From Mermis nigrescens (Eukaryota > Nematoda > Enoplea > Mermithida > Mermithidae), in the NCBI GenBank assembly GCA_036768485.1, contig JAVLUZ010000338.1, positions 1,001,401-1,065,400 on the forward strand: a stretch of 64,000 nucleotides of DNA, written 5' to 3'. A model generated the notes under the pieces. The model saw nothing but the letters and a program-made list of their open reading frames with translations, had not been told where the DNA came from and made no database searches. Each line of letters opens with the position of its first letter. Position 1 is the first letter of the stretch. A program made the translations under genes and the position numbers. This document shows positions 34,499 through 47,456 of this stretch, piece by piece.

Positions 34499-34660
34499 CG
34501 AACCAGCTTCAGCACCTTCACGCCAGCGTATAAAGTGGAGCAAAATTCAAATTACAGCCAGAAAACCGCCCTGACCTCGTTATTCTGTGCTGGCTTGGGA
34601 GTTACAGAGGCTCAGCCAGAGCACGTTGTCAATTATGCACTGCTTTAATGTCTATGAGAC
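34499..34660. repeat. Dispersed repeat E, copy 1
   Basis: It resembles 62352-62510. Shared words in order are CGCCAGC, AGAAAACCGCC or AGAAGACCGCC, TGGCTTGGG, GCCAGAGCACGTT or GCCAGAGTACGTT, and a TCTA-GAC end. It is non-coding. The identity of the element is unknown. Confidence 0.5.
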
Positions 34661-35776
34661 CACAGGCAGCAGAACTGTATCTATCACTTCTCAAAGGGGG
34701 AGGCGGATCCAACAAAAAATTAATTTATATCTCTAAAAAATCGACAGGATTACTCTCAACAACCGCATTTTCTGTGTTTATGAAAAATGCTGTATCCTTC
34801 ACAATCCTAAAATTCAAAGGTATCGACTACATTTTTCTTCTCTCTCAGATGACTGTGAAAAGTGTCGCTTTCAATTTAAATTCTAGTGGTCGAAAGCTTA
34901 TTTACGAATAAAAAGTAGAATAGATCTTAGTGTTAATCGTCCAAAAAATAAAAGGGTTATAACCTCTTTGCATAAACCTAATCTTGTGTTTCTGTAAGGC
35001 TTTATCAAATTTAAAGGGCCCAAACGACCACGCTCAAGTCACTGGTGCTTGTGATATGACGCAATATACGAGTATAAGGTACACGGTACATATGTATATC
35101 TTGAAAGTTTTCCAAGAACTTATATCAGTTTTTACTTAACAAATAATGTCATACAAATTAAACAGACTTTGATAACTGATATTCAGTGAACAACTTTTAT
35201 CTAGGAAAAGTCTGCTAGTAAGATCAACCGTGAGACAAAGGACATAATTCAGATTTTAAGGGGTAAAAAAATGATAATCTTTCCTAATTTGTGGATTTTA
35301 TCTTAACCTCTTTTTAGAGTCTTATGTTTTCCTCTTCTTTACATACTTTTCCCACATGAAAATAAATAATGAAAAGTTAGCGTTCTGAGAATTATAATTT
35401 GACTTCTATTGTATCAAGCATCAAGAGCAATCTTTTAGGGCGACTCTGGAGGTCCTTTGATGTGCAAAGTCAAAGGACAATATTTATTATACGGTATAAT
35501 TCGAGGCAGTCAAAATCGGACCGCTGGCTATGATGGCTATTCGTACACTGTGAAGTTCTCTCGAGTGATTTCATGGATAACCCATATTTTTGAATCTATA
35601 CGAAATGCAAAATAGACGTTACTCTCTTCATGGGTATATCTAATGAAGTCTCAATTACGCCTCTGTCTCCACGAAATCAGGCGCGTCAAAATCATGTACA
35701 TATATGATGGGAAGAGCCCCTAAATCTCAATATGGCATTTTAGTTGCATGGTTCGCCTTTTGTTTAGGTGTTGTTG
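34661..35776. other. No feature recognised
   Basis: AT-rich DNA with only short, unremarkable open frames (for example 34648-34911). I see no gene or repeat. Confidence 0.4.
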
Positions 35777-35878
35777 GAAAATGGTGTTTTTTCGCCATAC
35801 CACCATTTTTCAGGCCATTTTTAACGTCTAAAAAAATCTTGCACCCTTCTTAGGACTTTAATGCCACCCACATATAGA
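35777..35878 (+). mobile_element. MITE-A fragment (copy 11)
   Basis: Right half of the family: AAATGGTGTTTTTTCGCC, CCATTTTTAACG and the end GCCACCCACATATAG. The left half is absent. Confidence 0.7.
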
Positions 35879-36730
35879 GGCCACTCCTGTCCCGAACTGA
35901 GCATTAATGGAATTAACAATAAACGTTGCATTAGAGCTTGGCCAAAATCCAGGAAAATACGGATGATAAAGAAGTCCAAAAGTTGATATAGTATTCGAAA
36001 TTTCGAATCACTTTTCGCTAAAATCATCATTTACGTGTATGTAAAATAAAAATCGTAAAAAAACAGAATCTTTATGGAAACACTTTTTGCAGGGTATGCC
36101 TGAAGATGTGCATGGAACTTGGGATCGAGACGCAAGGAAAATTTTTCAGGACAAAAGGACAAGAGTTAGTGATCTCAAAACTTTTAGGTGCGTGTGCAGA
36201 ACTTGTTGACTATATTGTTTTGCGAATGCATCCGAATTTTTCTTAGCAGTCGAGCCTAAATGAAATCTTGAAAAGTCATTTGAACGGCTTGGACGGCAAA
36301 TTTTTATTACAACAATTTTCTTGAATTTTTACCTCCATCAGAGAGCTATATAGGAAACGCTAAAAACGACAATTTCTCCGTCTCCAATTATTTGTATATA
36401 TCCGGCTGAAATTTTCGTCATATAATAAAAAGGAAACAAGCTATGTGCGTGCTCAGTATTCAGTAGGTGAAACAGCCAATTGCACAAAAATCCATCCAGA
36501 GCTCTTCTGACTTGATCTGATTGATATTGTACCTATATGTTGCTTGCTTCTTAGAGTTTTATTAGTCATACATTATTTCGTCAATATCTGGGCTAATGTA
36601 CACTTTCCAAAGTCATGTGCACCATATTGCTTTGGAGCTATGTAGATCTCTGACTATCTGATGGATTCAATTCTTCGTGAAGTAAAAACAAATTATTTCT
36701 TAGGTAGTTTTTGAAAGACTCGATTTCAAA
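35879..36730. other. No feature recognised
   Basis: Nothing that I can support as a gene or repeat. Confidence 0.4.
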
Positions 36731-37189
36731 TTGCTTGTTGTCAACATAAATTTTGGGCAAAAAAGACTGAAGATGGCTGATTTTAATAAAATTATTGCTC
36801 CGTTGATTTGCTGGAGCAAAATACTGCGATATCAATATGAATTAACTTTCGGTTCAATGAAAAATTGCATTAAAAAACCAATAGGTTCCGAATCGTTCAT
36901 TAAAAAAATTGAAAAACATCCCTCAGATCAACAATCCTCATTCTGTACAAGAGCAACATCAATGGTAAAAAAATATACGGTACCTAGCATATGTGAAGTA
37001 GTAAAGCTGGACCATCCAGAGTCACCGTGCTTAAGTGTACAGAAAGACACTGTTTGGCCGTGGGCTCTACTACAACGCGCGCTCGTAAGCTTATTACTGT
37101 CCATCATTCTCATTCACTCGCCTCGTCTGCATTCCAATGTTTTTCATGCGCCATTGAATATGTTGAGCCAAAATATTATTTTTTTATAG
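36731..37189 (+). CDS. Unrecognised open frame of 152 codons (doubtful gene)
   Basis: This is one of the longer non-repeat open frames in the window. The first two thirds read like a soluble protein with mixed charge (DFNKIIAPLICWSKILRYQY, HPSDQQSSFCTRA). The last third is hydrophobic (LVSLLLSIILIHSP) and ends without a known domain. I recognise no family and see no flanking splice or promoter evidence. Overlapping frames on the other strand are also open, so this may be chance. It could equally be a remnant of a transposon ORF. Confidence 0.2.
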   Translation: MLVVNINFGQKRLKMADFNKIIAPLICWSKILRYQYELTFGSMKNCIKKPIGSESFIKKIEKHPSDQQSSFCTRATSMVKKYTVPSICEVVKLDHPESPCLSVQKDTVWPWALLQRALVSLLLSIILIHSPRLHSNVFHAPLNMLSQNIIFL

Positions 37190-37948
37190 AATCTATGCAG
37201 CTGAGCTTCCGTTTTTAGCCTAGTAATCAAGATTTTTCCCGTAGTAAATTTTAATGCTGTTACTTTGCTATCGGCGAATTCGGGCTCATTTTCAATGATA
37301 GTGATGTCAAGTCTGTTTGCAACGACTTTGTTTGAATCAACAATGTTATGTATGTTTATGCGAAATGATTTGTAACTTGCGTTTTGTAGCCGCTTTTTTG
37401 CAAAATTTTGCAAATTTTTTCATTTTCCTGTTTATTTTCAGCTACGCTTGTTGCACCAACGCATACTAGCTTGCTCGAGCTAAACAGCAGACCCATAGCT
37501 TTTGCTCTGTTGTAAAAACGATTGTCATAGTAAGGTTAACGGAAAAGAAAGATTCTGGGCGCAACAATTTAAGATTCAAGCACAGTAAAGCAAAGAATGG
37601 CACGCACGGGCGACGTGCATAAAAAATGGCGCTTTGTTGTCTAATGTAACTTCTGAATATCAATAAAGAGGCTAGTGTCTTAACGGAAACTCTGGGGACA
37701 TCAACAAAAGAGAATTTTGAGGAATCATGTAATATTGAAATGGCTTCAAGGAATACAAAGTATAAAAAATATTACAACCATTTTGGAAACATTTCCAGGC
37801 GCTTGAGTTATAGAGCAATTATTAAAAAGTTATCATAACTAATTTTATAAATTCTAATAATTAAATTATTGAAGTATGTTGAGTTCTTCATAGCAAGGCT
37901 GCTGATTACATTCTACGCATTTTAATTCTATCTTAATAGGCTCCAACT
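37190..37948. other. No feature recognised
   Basis: AT-rich. A minus-strand open frame at 37144-37413 is unremarkable and not called. Confidence 0.4.
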
Positions 37949-38208
37949 CACACATGGGCGTAAGGAGGGGGTCGGGGTGTATTCACCCTTTGAAAATCGT
38001 ATACCCCCCAGAAACCGAAATACCCTCAGCATTCAACTCTTAATTTTTTTTGAAAAATTTTTCGCAATTCTTTTTTTGATGTCAATGGATAGTGCTCGAT
38101 TATAAACATTGAAAAATGGTGTTGTTTTACCATACCATTATTTTTAAGACCATTTTTTGACATTTGAAAAATCACTAACTTCCAGAATTTTGGTGCTGCC
38201 CACATATG
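37949..38208 (+). mobile_element. MITE-A copy 12
   Basis: A 260-bp copy from CACACATGGGCG to GCTGCCCACATATG. The flanks CTCCAACT (37941-37948) and CTCCTAGT (38209-38216) match at six of eight bases, which is compatible with an old 8-bp target duplication. Confidence 0.8.
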
Positions 38209-38681
38209 CTCCTAGTGCGCTTTAAGGCTCTTCATCAATGAAACAGCTTCGTCATTATCTCGTTTAGTCTGTTCTTCTTCCGAATAATCAATTTTTTGAA
38301 GGTGTACTTTCAACTAGCTCTTCTTGCCTCATCCGCCTCCTTTTTGCCAAAGCTCAATTTACATCTGTGGTAATTTTTAGCAATTTCTATCATCTGCACT
38401 AGTGCAAAAATTACAGTGCATTGATGTCCTGTCCTTGAATTCTTATTGATCCGCCTAAAATTAACATCTGATAGTCTATGCTCTCGTCTTCCTCCGCTTC
38501 TCTTCACCAAGTTAAATGGACAAATATGGAAATTGAAGGTATAGTGTTAAAATGGTTAATAGGTAGCGTTTATGGAGGAGCGGTTGCACATCATTTTCAA
38601 ACAGTCAAGATTAATGAGCGGCTTGTGCTATCATTTCTTGCACAAAGCGTTCTTTATGGCATTACAATGGCAGAAATGAGT

Positions 38682-39413
38682 AAAGGCCCTGCTATACTTC
38701 GCCGCGCGGCGCCGCACGGCGCCGCGCGCGCGCCGCGTGGCGCCATGTGGTGAAGTAGCTGCTATACTTCCAACGTGGCGCCGCGCGGTGCTGCGCAGTG
38801 CCGTGCGGCGCCGCGTGGCGCCGCGTGACATGGGTTGTGCTGCTATACTTCCACGCGGCGCCGCTTGGCAGAAAAAAATTTATTGATGTTGTACATATCT
38901 GCAGTGAAACAGCAAAAAAGTAAAACACGTGTAAACTGTATACTGTATTCTGTGTCAAGAAAACAAGTGAAAAGGGTATAGGTCAACGATTGTGCACATT
39001 AAAAACTACTCATTTTCGGTTCCAGCATCATATAAATAAGTTTTGAAAGGCATAGAGACACACATTTTTGCACACAGACATCTTAAAAATCGATTATATA
39101 TTCAATTTTCACGCTTTCACGTTTACATAAACATCAGTACATCATGAAAAATGCTAAAATCTAGCTTTCCCTCATAAATAAATGATAAATATAGGCCGCT
39201 GCGTCCCGCCGCGTGGCAAAAGTTTGAACAGTGTTCAAACTTATATTTATCTGCCATGCAGCGCCACACGGCGCCACGTGGCGCCGTGGGGCCATGTGCT
39301 GCTATACTTCCATGCGGCGCCGCACGGCGCCGCGTTTGAAAGAATAGCAGCACATTCTGTCAACGCAGCGCCGCGCGGCGCCGCGCTGGCGGGAAGTATA
39401 GCAGGGCCTTAAG
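38682..39413. mobile_element. GC-rich inverted-repeat element with GGCGCCGCG boxes
   Basis: The ends are inverted: AAGGCCCTGCTATACTTC at about 38683 and GAAGTATAGCAGGGCCTT ending at 39410. Inside, GCTGCTATACTTCC recurs at about 38760, 38838 and 39298. Each end carries clusters of overlapping GGCGCCGCGCGG, GGCGCCGCAC and GCGCCGTG palindromes, sharply GC-rich in otherwise AT-rich DNA. The centre (38870-39200) is AT-rich. Arg/Ala/Pro open frames across it are composition artefacts. It looks like a DNA-transposon MITE, possibly hAT-like; no clear target duplication was read. Confidence 0.7.
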
Positions 39414-42400
39414 GTGAGTTACGCCTAAATGAGACAAACTATGTTAAGCATATTGCATACTAGCAAGAAAAAATGCTCTGATGGAAGAAAAGGTAGAATA
39501 TATTTGGAACAAAGAAATATCAAGGACGTAAAAGGAGGGGACTAGAAAAAGCTCCTATCTACAAATGTCACAAAATTTGCTAAAACTCATAGATTTTTTA
39601 AACAAAGAAAAAATGAACGTAAGTAAATCAAAGAAAAAACCTACCTGTGCCTAAAACTGCAAGATCTGCTAAAAATCAGTCTTTTTCTAATCTGATATTA
39701 CGCGGATATAACAATCAACATTTATAAAGACATCACGTCTCAACAATGGTCTGATGACGAATTAATATAGGTGTAAAACAGTTTACATCACTCTTGTGTA
39801 AAGAAATTTGTCTAACCGACTTCTCACACTTGATTCCTTAAAAATTTCTAGTCACAAGGAAAAAATTAGGTTTCCGCAAGGCTCTAAAACGAAGATTAAT
39901 ATGTTGTGTAAACGATATGTTAACACCTAGTGTAAAAAAGATTTTAGTCAGAATCGTAATTTTAATATTGCTCCGATATTACGACCAACTTTTATGAAAA
40001 TAGGAAGTCTCCATAATGTCGTAAGGATGAATTAACATTGGTTTAAACCACTTTAATGAACTGTTGAATGTAAACATACGCGCCGAAATTGCGTATCGAA
40101 TTTGTTTTCAGGTTCATTTACAGACTTGAGAATCATGTCCCTGACTCATTGCCGGAGAAGCTGGCTGAAAGAAACAAGACAGAAACCTGTTTTAAGCACC
40201 CCATTCTTGACTTCACACTCGCTTAATATTGGGTTAGACATACGCGATTCCCTATGACATACACCCCATATAAGGCACTTTATTTTTCTTCTATTGGACC
40301 TATCTTGACTTCTGAAAGGAGAAAGTGGCGAACAAAACCCAAAGAAAAACATATTTTCCATCATTCAGAACATTGTAAACTTTGAAAATCCGTACCGTAT
40401 TCCCCAATTAGTGTAAAGAAATTCGATTGTTACAGTTTGTAGCTTTCAAGTCGTAGTATGTTTTTATGTGCAAAAATTTTGTTGCAAAAAATATTTGATA
40501 TGATCTACCAATCAAAATTGGGAAAAAACGTGTTTTTTCGCCATTTTTTCACGACTGATTTCGAACTTTACACCCCCATAAATAACTCAATATTGTGTTT
40601 TTCTTGAACGCAGTTTGCTGCGACGTGTAGCCCCTAGAAGCTGCTTGATTACTGTTATAATCATTAAGCTCGACTCATAAGGGAAAAAGCAGGCAGAGAA
40701 TTCTTAGTCAAAATCTGTTTTTTACCTTATCGACTAGAATGTAAACTTCAACCCACAGGACCTAACTGTCTATTGAGCGTAGAAAAGTCTGCTTGTGAGC
40801 AGATTGTAGTCCTTGATACGCTCTACAATTCTGTCTGAAGACATTTTTAAAAACTCATAAGCGGACTTAGTATCAGATATAAATAAGCTGAAAACTCGAC
40901 CAAAATATGCTTTCTTACACCCAGATTTTTGCACTCTTTACACTCCCATTCGAGAACTGATTAGAATTTCGACAAACAAAAAAAGGCAATTTGGAGCATC
41001 TCTTCCTCTACAAATCGGTGCCATTAATTTATTTGAGGAGTGAATACTGAGTTGTCCACATGCCGCCTAAAAAACCTCCCAAAATTTATCCTATGTTATA
41101 ACGTTACACAAAAACTTTACACCTTCTTTACACAGTCAGTTTTGTGTTTCAAGAAAAACAAAAAGAACACGGACAGCGAATTTTTTTATTATCTATCTTT
41201 TAAAAAAACCGCACCTTCTAGATGTGTCCTCTTATAGCTGTAGGGGGCGCACAGGTGTTAGGGTTGCCCAAGTATATTATAGGTACGCGCTAACACTACC
41301 TATTATACATGTACATGGACCAACGCTGTTCTTCCTGTTGATACCAGCTGCCCAATTTTTTGGTTGGTTGCCCTTTTTACAAAATTATCGTTTGGTCAGC
41401 TGATTGGTTGCTTAATGGCTGATTAATTAATTATTCGTTGTTTGATTGGCTGTTCATATGGCTGATTGGCTGACTGATTAGTTGACTTTTAATTCATTTA
41501 GATTCCCAACATTTTCTCGACTTGTGTAGCAATATACAAAATTTTCCATTGACACTTGCAGGTTTTCTCATCGATACCAACACGGACTCCATGGATACCG
41601 GGTTTGAATGAAGATTTAGCTACGGTTTGTTTAGGTATGGCGTGAGGTATTTTATGTATTCTATCTTTTATTTCACTCTCTGAAAAATTTGTTTTACATA
41701 TTTATACATGCTTCGCAGAGATCTAATTTCGGTTGGAAAGCCAAGTTCACACCCATGAACTTCTGTACTGCAAACTCGCACTCTGATTATTTCCTGAATT
41801 TACTATGCTAGATGTAGAGTACAAATAAACATGGACAACACCTGAATTTAGGGGTGAAACCATACAGCGTGTGGCAAAATAAATAGTCTCCATCAATTGG
41901 CATCGAAAAATTGGAAAAATGTGAAAAATTGTCAAATAAGGTATTTTCAAAATTCAGTCAACTTATTATTAATTAATTGTGCGTTGTCAGAAGCATTATC
42001 AACATAAAAATTCAAGGCACACATTCGATCTGCATTTTTCAAAAGCTGCACTTAGTCAGTTTGAACATAAATAAAGAGTATGCAGCCGGTCCTGAGAGGT
42101 CAACTAGAATGCTTTTTTTGAGCCAACAAGGCCTCAAGGTATAGTATAAAAACTCAAATAGCGTAAAAATCACGTTAATCCTCAGCTGGTAACTTAGTAG
42201 CAATTTTTAGGAAAATTTTATTAATTTTATTCATGTACGACCATCGTTTTACCATATTTTCTCCAAAAAATTCACATTTTCCCATGCTAATTAGCCCGTC
42301 AGAAACCTTAGCGGCATGTTTTTTTCCAATAAATCTTTTGAATATTTCTGCTAAAAAATAACGAACTAGCGTTAATTTAGATTCTTCATTTAAATATAGC

Positions 42401-42835
42401 CACAAGTAAGTTTTAAGCTTGAATTTTATTAACAGAAAAAATTTTAAGATCGGGACATTGGAAAATTTATTTCAAAATTAATTGTTATCAAAAAATCGTT
42501 GACGTCAAATCACGCTAATAATGAATATATTTTTCACCCTGCCTTCACTTTGTACTCCAGTCAAAGGCTTTAAGTCAGCTTATGGTATAAAAATGTTGAT
42601 CTCAGTTTCAAAAAATATTGAAAATCCAGAGGCTGATTCGCCTAAATTCTTGCATATACTGTTTAAATTCGAAACACCTATAGTCTGAACGTTACTGAAA
42701 ATACATCACTTCATTGCTTTTTTCTAATCTATTTTTTAGTCAGTCTATATGCCCCGAAAATTTTTTCATTGATAAATAAGATTAGTTTAAACACGGTAAG
42801 CATATGTGCGCAGCAAGTTAATTCCGGAGCTGCAA
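39414..42835. other. Unassigned AT-rich region with diverged GTGTAAA/TTTACAC repeats
   Basis: From about 39640 to 41240 the words GTGTAAA and TTTACAC recur many times, and ACTTTACACC...AACTCAATATT (near 40565) reappears near 51650. A GGAGAAGCTG segment near 40150 resembles one near 51440. This suggests old copies of an unknown repeat. At 41385-41490 there is a GATTGGCTGATT-like simple stretch. No gene was recognised. Confidence 0.35.
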
Positions 42836-43000
42836 GATTTTTCAAAGGTCAAGATATGCCCTAAAAATGGTGGTATGGTAAAAAAACACCATTTTTCGGC
42901 ATCTCTCATCGAGCACTATTCATTGGAATCGAAAAATTGCGAAAAAACGAAAAAAAAATTTTAAAAATTGAATTCGGGGGCATTTTGATTTCGGGGAGGG
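42836..43000 (-). mobile_element. MITE-A fragment (copy 13)
   Basis: A reverse-orientation core: TTTTTCAAAGGTCAAGA, ACACCATTTTTCGGC, CTCATCGAGCACTATTCATT and ATTGAATTCGGGGG. Both termini are degraded. Confidence 0.7.
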
Positions 43001-43786
43001 AGTATAGTTGTGACGGTGAGCAAATTTTCCTCTTAACAGTTGGAAAGACAAGCTAGTATTTCTTTAATGTGATATGCAATGCTTAGTATGTTGTAGATGC
43101 AAAAGCACCAGTGTAACATTGGATGAATGTGTTTGAATCTGCTTATAAGATTAAACTAACCCAATCAAATTTTTGAAATCCTAAAATTAAAGGATATTAA
43201 AGTACAGATAAATGTAACGATGAGAACATTCCTGATTTTTACGTATAATTGGTAAATTTTGTATTAGGAATCGCCCTATGAATGAAATCTATATTAAATT
43301 TAACTAACTTCTACATTTAGAGGAACATCTGGCAGTACAGTGATGACCTTGAAAGCTACGACGATTTGACCTTTGACCTGATGAATATTTACGTGGATAC
43401 TTTTTATTTGTTAGATTTAACATTTTTAGAGATGGGTAGCCGAACATGAGTGCATTTTATTGTGCAAAAAAATAGACGGGTGTAGATCGGGCAACTATAT
43501 TCGATCGCTCGGTCGTTATTATTTATCGGTCAGCAACCTACGAATACCTCCTAATAATCTTCAATACTATTCTTACATTGGATTGAAGTTTTTCGGCTGA
43601 AATGTCGTGAAGGCGAGATATGTTTGTGAAATCCATTTAAAATTTGTTTGGCCCAGCTTGCATTGCGGTCCGATTTTTCCTCCTATTTTTAACAAGAAAG
43701 ATTCAGGATATTGATATTCGTACCAAAACACATTTATGGAGCACGAAACTCAATCACTAATGGGCATGAGTGGCGTAAAACCGCAT
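43001..43786. other. No feature recognised
   Basis: AT-rich DNA without a supported feature. Confidence 0.4.
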
Positions 43787-43985
43787 CACACATGGGCATA
43801 GAAGGAGGTTAGGGACAGGGGTTTAGACCCTCAGAATTCGGTAAATACCCCCTTAATCGATGAAGAATTGAATTTTGACATGTGTTTCAGAATTTTTTTG
43901 CCAATTTTACAATACCCAAACTCCCTTCTTAGAATTTGATCGCTGCTCAATTGCTTGGAACGCCCAGAATTACAGAAGTCAAATT
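43787..43985 (+). mobile_element. MITE-A-like copy 14, right part degraded
   Basis: It begins CACACATGGGCATAG and has GTTTAGACCCTCAGAATTCGG and CCCTTAATCGAT-type spacing, but the core is diverged and no GCTGCCC end is present. Confidence 0.5.
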
Positions 43986-45915
43986 ACCTTCGCAGACAAG
44001 CCTAAATTGATTTTTCGACGCCTCCCCGCGTTTTTTTACATTATTTGATCCAATAGATTTCCCTCTTTATGAATTTGTATATTGTACGAAATCGCATAAA
44101 ATTTATACATTTTTTAAGGCTTGTACAACATTGGACGTTCTTAATGAAGTCCACAGAAACTAATGATTTGCTCCAAAAAACTGATAATCAAGTTACTGAA
44201 CAAAAAGCAGTATATTACAATTTACTATACGTATTGGAAGCTCAGTCATTTCCATATGCAAAGCAAGACCGATATTAGGGAGAAGGCCAGCTGGTCTGAG
44301 GGATGAGTCTTAAACCCTTTTTTGATCTTAAACTCCTTAAAACTGGTAGGAGTGCATAATGTGAAAAAATAATAATTAACGGTTTTTATTCTCAGTTTCC
44401 GGCACTTTTACAGAAAAAACTTTGATTTTTCTTATCGATTTTCAATTTTTGATTTGCCTCATTTCTTCCTGAAGATTTCCCATTTTTATATATTAGGTGT
44501 CTACTGGAACACACATCATGAGCATGGGGATGAATGCTTAGGAACAGAGAATCCAAAAACTTTCCACCCTTATTCCGAAAGTCATGGGTAACATTTTATT
44601 AAAATTTTTATGAATATACCAAATCATAAATCAAAATTATAAATAAAAAAACCATTTGAATTGAATTTCTGACAATTTATGCGATTCCGATTTATCTAGA
44701 TCCTCAGATTGTGATTGCTACTCATAAGTGTACTATGTCCACATTACGGGCTAGTAAGCACCTTTAACAGAGCTAAGTAACTTGCTAGCTTATAACATTT
44801 GACGTAGGTACCTATATTTTTTATTTTTAAGTCGACGCTATTAAATAATAGTGCCTTGGAGATTGGCTAATGAGGCACAATAGAATATGCACACTAAGCT
44901 TGTCGAAGATTTACACATGATTTTGTAAGGAAAAAATTGGTCAGTCTAAAAAAGATTTTTTGCGCTAGTCAAAAAAGGTTGACACTGCGTATGTCATAAC
45001 GTTTCAAAGCATTCTTCTTTTTGAAAGCAAACGAAATTTTTGAAAATTTAACACGATTGACATGGCAGAAAGTTTTAAATTGGCTATTTGACATTCAAAG
45101 ACATTGAGAAAAAATTTAATGCAGTAATTATAAAATTCATTATTAAAATACAGAGGAATCTAATACATCATATTTCTGAGCTCTATTTCGAAGATTAAAC
45201 ATTCTGCGGTGGTTCTGTGCAGCGGGTTTTATAGGTCGATATGCCAGTCATCCCAAAAAAAACGTGCATTTTAAATATGACCACGGACAGCAGTGTGCTT
45301 TGCAGTGCAAGCTTTATATGCCTCGAGCGAAAAATTCAGAGTTTCCACTCAACGCATAGATTTTGTATTCGTATCCAAAAGCTTTTCAGGAGCATGTTGT
45401 ACTGTGCAAAAAAAACTGTGGGGCAGGAATAACCATACATGTTTAGCAAGGATTTTGGGGAGGGGAGTCTGGCTAGAAAATTTTTTAACAAGATTTTTTT
45501 TGGAGCTAATAAACGATAGGCACATATCAAAAACACTGTTTTTACGTTTCGGACAATGCTCGCTCTTTCTAAAACATAAAACGGTGAGAGAAATCTAAAA
45601 AATTCGAAAAAACTTGAGTAAATAGAAGAAAACATGGTCAAAAAATGTGCATATGGCGCGAAGCACCGAAAATCTGAGATTATTGAGCCAAAAAATGAGC
45701 TAAAACGCCTAAAAAGGCACACTTTTTACAACTTTTCCCAACTTTTACAAAAAAAATCCGGGGGGTCGCACTTCTTTTGCGGGGGTTCAGTTGCCATGCT
45801 GGGGGTTGGGTTTGAAGATCTCGAACCCCTTCGCCATAAACACGTATGGAAATAACTAAATATTTTTAGATAACTGGCTTTTCTTACACTATTTCGATAA
45901 TTTTTAAGTAGCATT
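43986..45915. other. Unassigned region with a possible dispersed repeat at its end
   Basis: Short open frames such as 44069-44278 show no known motif. From about 45440 to 45870 the sequence is A-run rich with a G-run block (GGGGGTCGCAC, GGGGGTTCAG, GGGGGTTGGG), reminiscent of the other G-rich MITEs here, just upstream of protease copy B. I could not bound it. Confidence 0.35.
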
Positions 45916-46118
45916 TCCTTCTTCGCCGCCGATTAATTCTGGCCCTCCGGCTAGAACGTGTGGCTTTCCTGCATTTCCAATTAACCACTTGGCTAGGCAT
46001 GATGATGTCGAAAATTCGCGGCTCATGGAACTGGCGCTTGTAGTGTAATCCTAATATCAGGGGAATCAACGGCTGTTGCTACCCAATGGGATCTTTCGTC
46101 AACTCACTGCTTCACGAT
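45916..46118 (+). pseudogene. Trypsin-like serine protease, copy B, N-terminal exon (decayed)
   Basis: This is a paralogue of 424-692. It shares GGCCCTCCGGCT, GGCATGATGATG and the block coding SSTHCF, with the catalytic-type His at about 46105. Compared with copy A it lacks the ERVVGG activation segment (a deletion between the CGFPAFPI and WLGMMM coding parts), and it needs a frame change before the His block. It is followed by TAGTGATTA where copy A has GTGATTA. Dead, or a non-coding remnant. Confidence 0.7.
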
Positions 46119-47456
46119 GGACGCCTAGTGATTAATAAGATGAACCCAATATCTGCACAGGAGGCTCTGCCAACATTTTTAAAAGTCCTAGATTTTGCGC
46201 TCATCTCGTATCTCACGCAGATTTGTCTCCTAAAATTTTCACCCCCCTCATTTAGGGACGTGCAGTGGGGATATTTGGAAACCTAGCAAAAAGTGGAAAA
46301 AATCAAACGGTCAAACAAATGTTTGAAATCGTCTACACTGCTTGTCAATTGAGTTTTAACCCATTCGAATCTCTCAATCGTGTTTTAGGACCAAAACGCA
46401 ACAAATTCGCTTTTATCTTTTTGGCCTCCCAATGCTAGGCATTGCTTAGATCAACATATGCGTCTGAAATAAGCGTCAATCATGAGCATAGATGCGCACA
46501 TTGCTGAGCTGTGTTGGAGTAACTTTAGAGGATAAAATGATCTCAAAACTAGTGCGAAAGCTCAAATTGAGTAAAAGCAAACCATTGTTTCTGCTGGCCA
46601 ATTTTAAAAATTTGCAGGAAATTTTTAATCTACATCAAATTTCGGCTAGGTTTCTATTTTGGCGGTCTTCTAGACCAGTCATGCACTTGGGAGAAGGGGG
46701 TGGAATATAGATTCTCCGTAAATGTCTTGCTTTAAGCAATCACAGCATGGAACATAAAATAAAGCATCTGGTGAAATGTCGGAGTTAAAAGATGAAAAGC
46801 CATAGTTTAATACGTAGCCACTCGTTTTTAGCGTGCATAGGAATAATTTTAGTCAGTTTTCTAATGCTAATACCTAAGTAACTAGAATAAGTCATTTCAG
46901 ATAAAGCTGATCATGTTTTTACCAGAAATTATTTCTCGCAAAATTGAAGTCTACTAAATAAATTATAGCTAGCCAAAAATGATTATCATAAGCATGTCAA
47001 CAGACGTCATAAATCAAGGGTTTTTTCAATTTCATTTGCATACGATTGGTCAGCTTAGTTTATCAAACAGGTCTGACCAGCGTTCCTTTCCAAAACTTGC
47101 TTTTCACACAGCTCATTATCCATTTCATTATGTCATAGGTACATCTGAACCCTGCAGCACATATGTTTTGTACTTGGGGGGCTTGACCTCAAGAATAGTT
47201 GCTGATCCCCGCACAGAAAACTTCTGACTGTTACAGGTGTTTTACTTCTCCATAAGGCTTGAGAAAATATTCTCTTAGAAGCGTTTTCGACTTTTTAGCT
47301 TGAAAGTATCGGTCAGGGTGGCACTTTAAAAAACTTTCGGGAAATTTCCTTGCTGTAATTATGTACATGCATATTTGATTGGCGTCCAATCAGTAGATAC
47401 TTTTGTTTCTGTGATAGTTATTTCTCACTTTACTTAACTGATCATTCCTTTCAGTA
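46119..47456. other. Unassigned intron-like sequence of protease copy B
   Basis: It lies between the two exon remnants and is similar in length to the copy A intron. Short open frames (46492-46710, 46979-47227) show no known motif. Confidence 0.4.

Noticed and set aside
38631..39412. Arg/Ala/Pro-rich open frames over the GC-rich block
   Set aside because: Composition artefacts of GGCGCC palindromes; both strands are open and the reading is not protein-like.
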